Source of the DNA: an uncultured Eubacteriales bacterium
Lineage (GTDB): Bacteria > Bacillota > Clostridia > Oscillospirales > CAG-272
Assembly (NCBI GenBank): GCA_934401725.1
Contig: CAKRSS010000013.1
Coordinates: 1 to 41,132, forward strand
Direction of reading: 5' to 3'
DNA: 41,132 nucleotides
Shown one piece after another: positions 40,478-41,132 of the stretch. A program made the translations under genes and the position numbers. Numbering within the stretch: the stretch's first letter is position 1; each line of letters starts with the position of its first letter. A model generated the notes under the pieces. The model saw only the letters and a list, made by a program, of their open reading frames with translations. It was not told the DNA's origin and searched no databases.

Positions 40478-40614
40478 TTTTTGCGGTTCTCGCAGGTGGT
40501 GACCTGCGGGGACTGCTTTTTTTATGAATAAGTTCTTTGGCCTTGGCGGGCTGCCGCCGTGGAGGCCACCGACGGTGGAGAAGTGTACTTTTCTGTTATG
40601 CAACAGAAAAGTAC
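40478..40614 (+). repeat. 3'-UTR repeat element (copy 4)
   Basis: Begins 39 nt after the aminopeptidase stop, same strand. The left terminator hairpin GCGGTTCTCGCAGG.../CCTGCGGGGACTGC plus T-run, the TTCTTTGGCCTTGG string and the core GGAGGCCACCGACGGTGG match copy 1. The right arm is replaced by another hairpin, ACTTTTCTGTT/AACAGAAAAGT. Confidence 0.85.
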
Positions 40615-40961
40615 CAAAAGAATGCACCCAAGCGGGGGCGAACCTACGGATTCGCCCCCCTTGGGGATCCCCCCACTCCCGTGGGGATGCTTCATGGGTA
40701 CGTGCCCACCCTTGCCAAAGTCTGCATCCGGCGGAAAGACGCCTTTCGGGAAGCGCACTGCGTCCGCGTTTGTACTCGCCGGTATGTGCACTGGTATGAT
40801 GTGGCTGGGCAGGCTAACCATTGACGCCCCGCCCCGGCGGCCTTATGTGCGTCCCGGTGGGGACGTCTGTGGTACAAATGGCTGTTGGAATGAAGTTTTC
40901 GGAGGGCGCTTCACCGCTGGGATGAGGTTTGATGTGAGCGACAGCCCACGCCGCACGACCC
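40615..40961. other. GC-rich intergenic stretch, no gene seen
   Basis: Several open frames occur on both strands, but none has a ribosome site or a recognisable protein. It contains short hairpins such as CGGGGGCGAA/TTCGCCCCC (near 40635-40660) and CCCGGTGGGG. It is probably more repeat-derived sequence. Confidence 0.5.
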
Positions 40962-41083
40962 GCGCCATCATATTGCGGCTCCGCCGCTCATGAAAGCTAT
41001 TTAGGCGGAAGGTGGGCGGAAGTGTCCCACTATGTGCGCCGTCATATTGCAGCTTCGCCGCTCATGAAGGCTAATTAGGCGGA
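40962..41083. repeat. 74-bp-period imperfect repeat at the window end
   Basis: GCGCC(A/G)TCATATTGC(G/A)GCT(C/T)CG at 40962 recurs at 41036, continuing CCGCTCATGAA(A/G)GCTA(T/A)TTAGGCGGA in both copies, about 48 bp alike. The array may continue past the window. Confidence 0.8.
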
Positions 41084-41132
41084 GATTCTTTCGGAAATGG
41101 CCAAAATTAGCGGGCACGGCGGGGGCGGAAAT

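Noticed and set aside
40524..40993. Several plus-strand open frames of 90-144 codons at the right end
   Set aside because: They overlap each other in different frames, start within a repeat element, lack ribosome sites and resemble no protein family.

Overview
The window looks like a chromosomal segment of an endospore-forming, GC-rich member of the Clostridia (gut Oscillospirales/Christensenellales-like). Supporting signs are a full SpoIIE, a Firmicutes-type feo operon with two FeoA proteins and a small Cys-rich FeoB-associated protein, YqeG, a BspA-type leucine-rich-repeat lipoprotein, strong GGAGG ribosome binding sites, and near-consensus TTGACA-17-TATAAT promoters. The taxonomic placement is inferred from gene content only.

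Layout. 1-830 (-): 5' part of a collagen-like lipoprotein gene, with ten 36-bp repeats and an in-frame amber codon. 1334-4342 (+): promoter, Tyr-rich leader peptide, terminator, then a TrpXYZ-like ABC importer (lipoprotein, permease, ATPase). 4350-8253: an ABC-exporter remnant, a membrane-anchored protein, two coupled XRE regulators, a TM2 protein and a gene remnant. 8335-12924: a small membrane protein, an ECF sigma factor with a very long C-terminal extension, an XRE/TPR-like regulator and an LRR-like protein. 13166-15077: tRNA-fMet and tRNA-Leu(TAA), a cell-wall amidase and an LRR lipoprotein. 15329-20645: SpoIIE with a repetitive N-terminal tail, a SLOG protein and a second giant ECF sigma factor homologous to the first. 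20941-22289: cysK-rrf2 operon with a palindromic operator at its promoter. 22538-26530: feoA-feoA-feoB-Cys-rich operon (-) and a divergent DtxR/MntR-like regulator (+), with two GTTAGC-N4-GCTAAC boxes between them. 26705-29022: ABC exporter operon. 29195-30511: FAD-dependent oxidoreductase, followed by a wrecked sensor gene. 31972-37067: livJ-HMGF branched-chain amino acid importer, split by about 400 bp of repeats between livJ and livH. 37201-40439: a small membrane protein, then yqeG, an endonuclease IV-like gene and an M24 aminopeptidase gene. 40440-41132: repeats only.

Themes. Nutrient uptake dominates: aromatic-type amino acids under a probable Tyr attenuator, branched-chain amino acids, ferrous iron under an iron-box regulator, and cysteine synthesis under an Rrf2 regulator. 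The most unusual material is (i) the Tyr-rich leader-peptide/terminator element, (ii) two full-length-homologous ECF sigma factors with about 350-residue extensions containing a winged helix and no anti-sigma neighbour, and (iii) a family of hairpin-rich repeats, each copy starting 12-47 nt after a stop codon in the same orientation as the gene. No intact gene here ends in TAG (0 of 35), while TAG does occur inside two reading frames. I read those as probable lesions but flag them.
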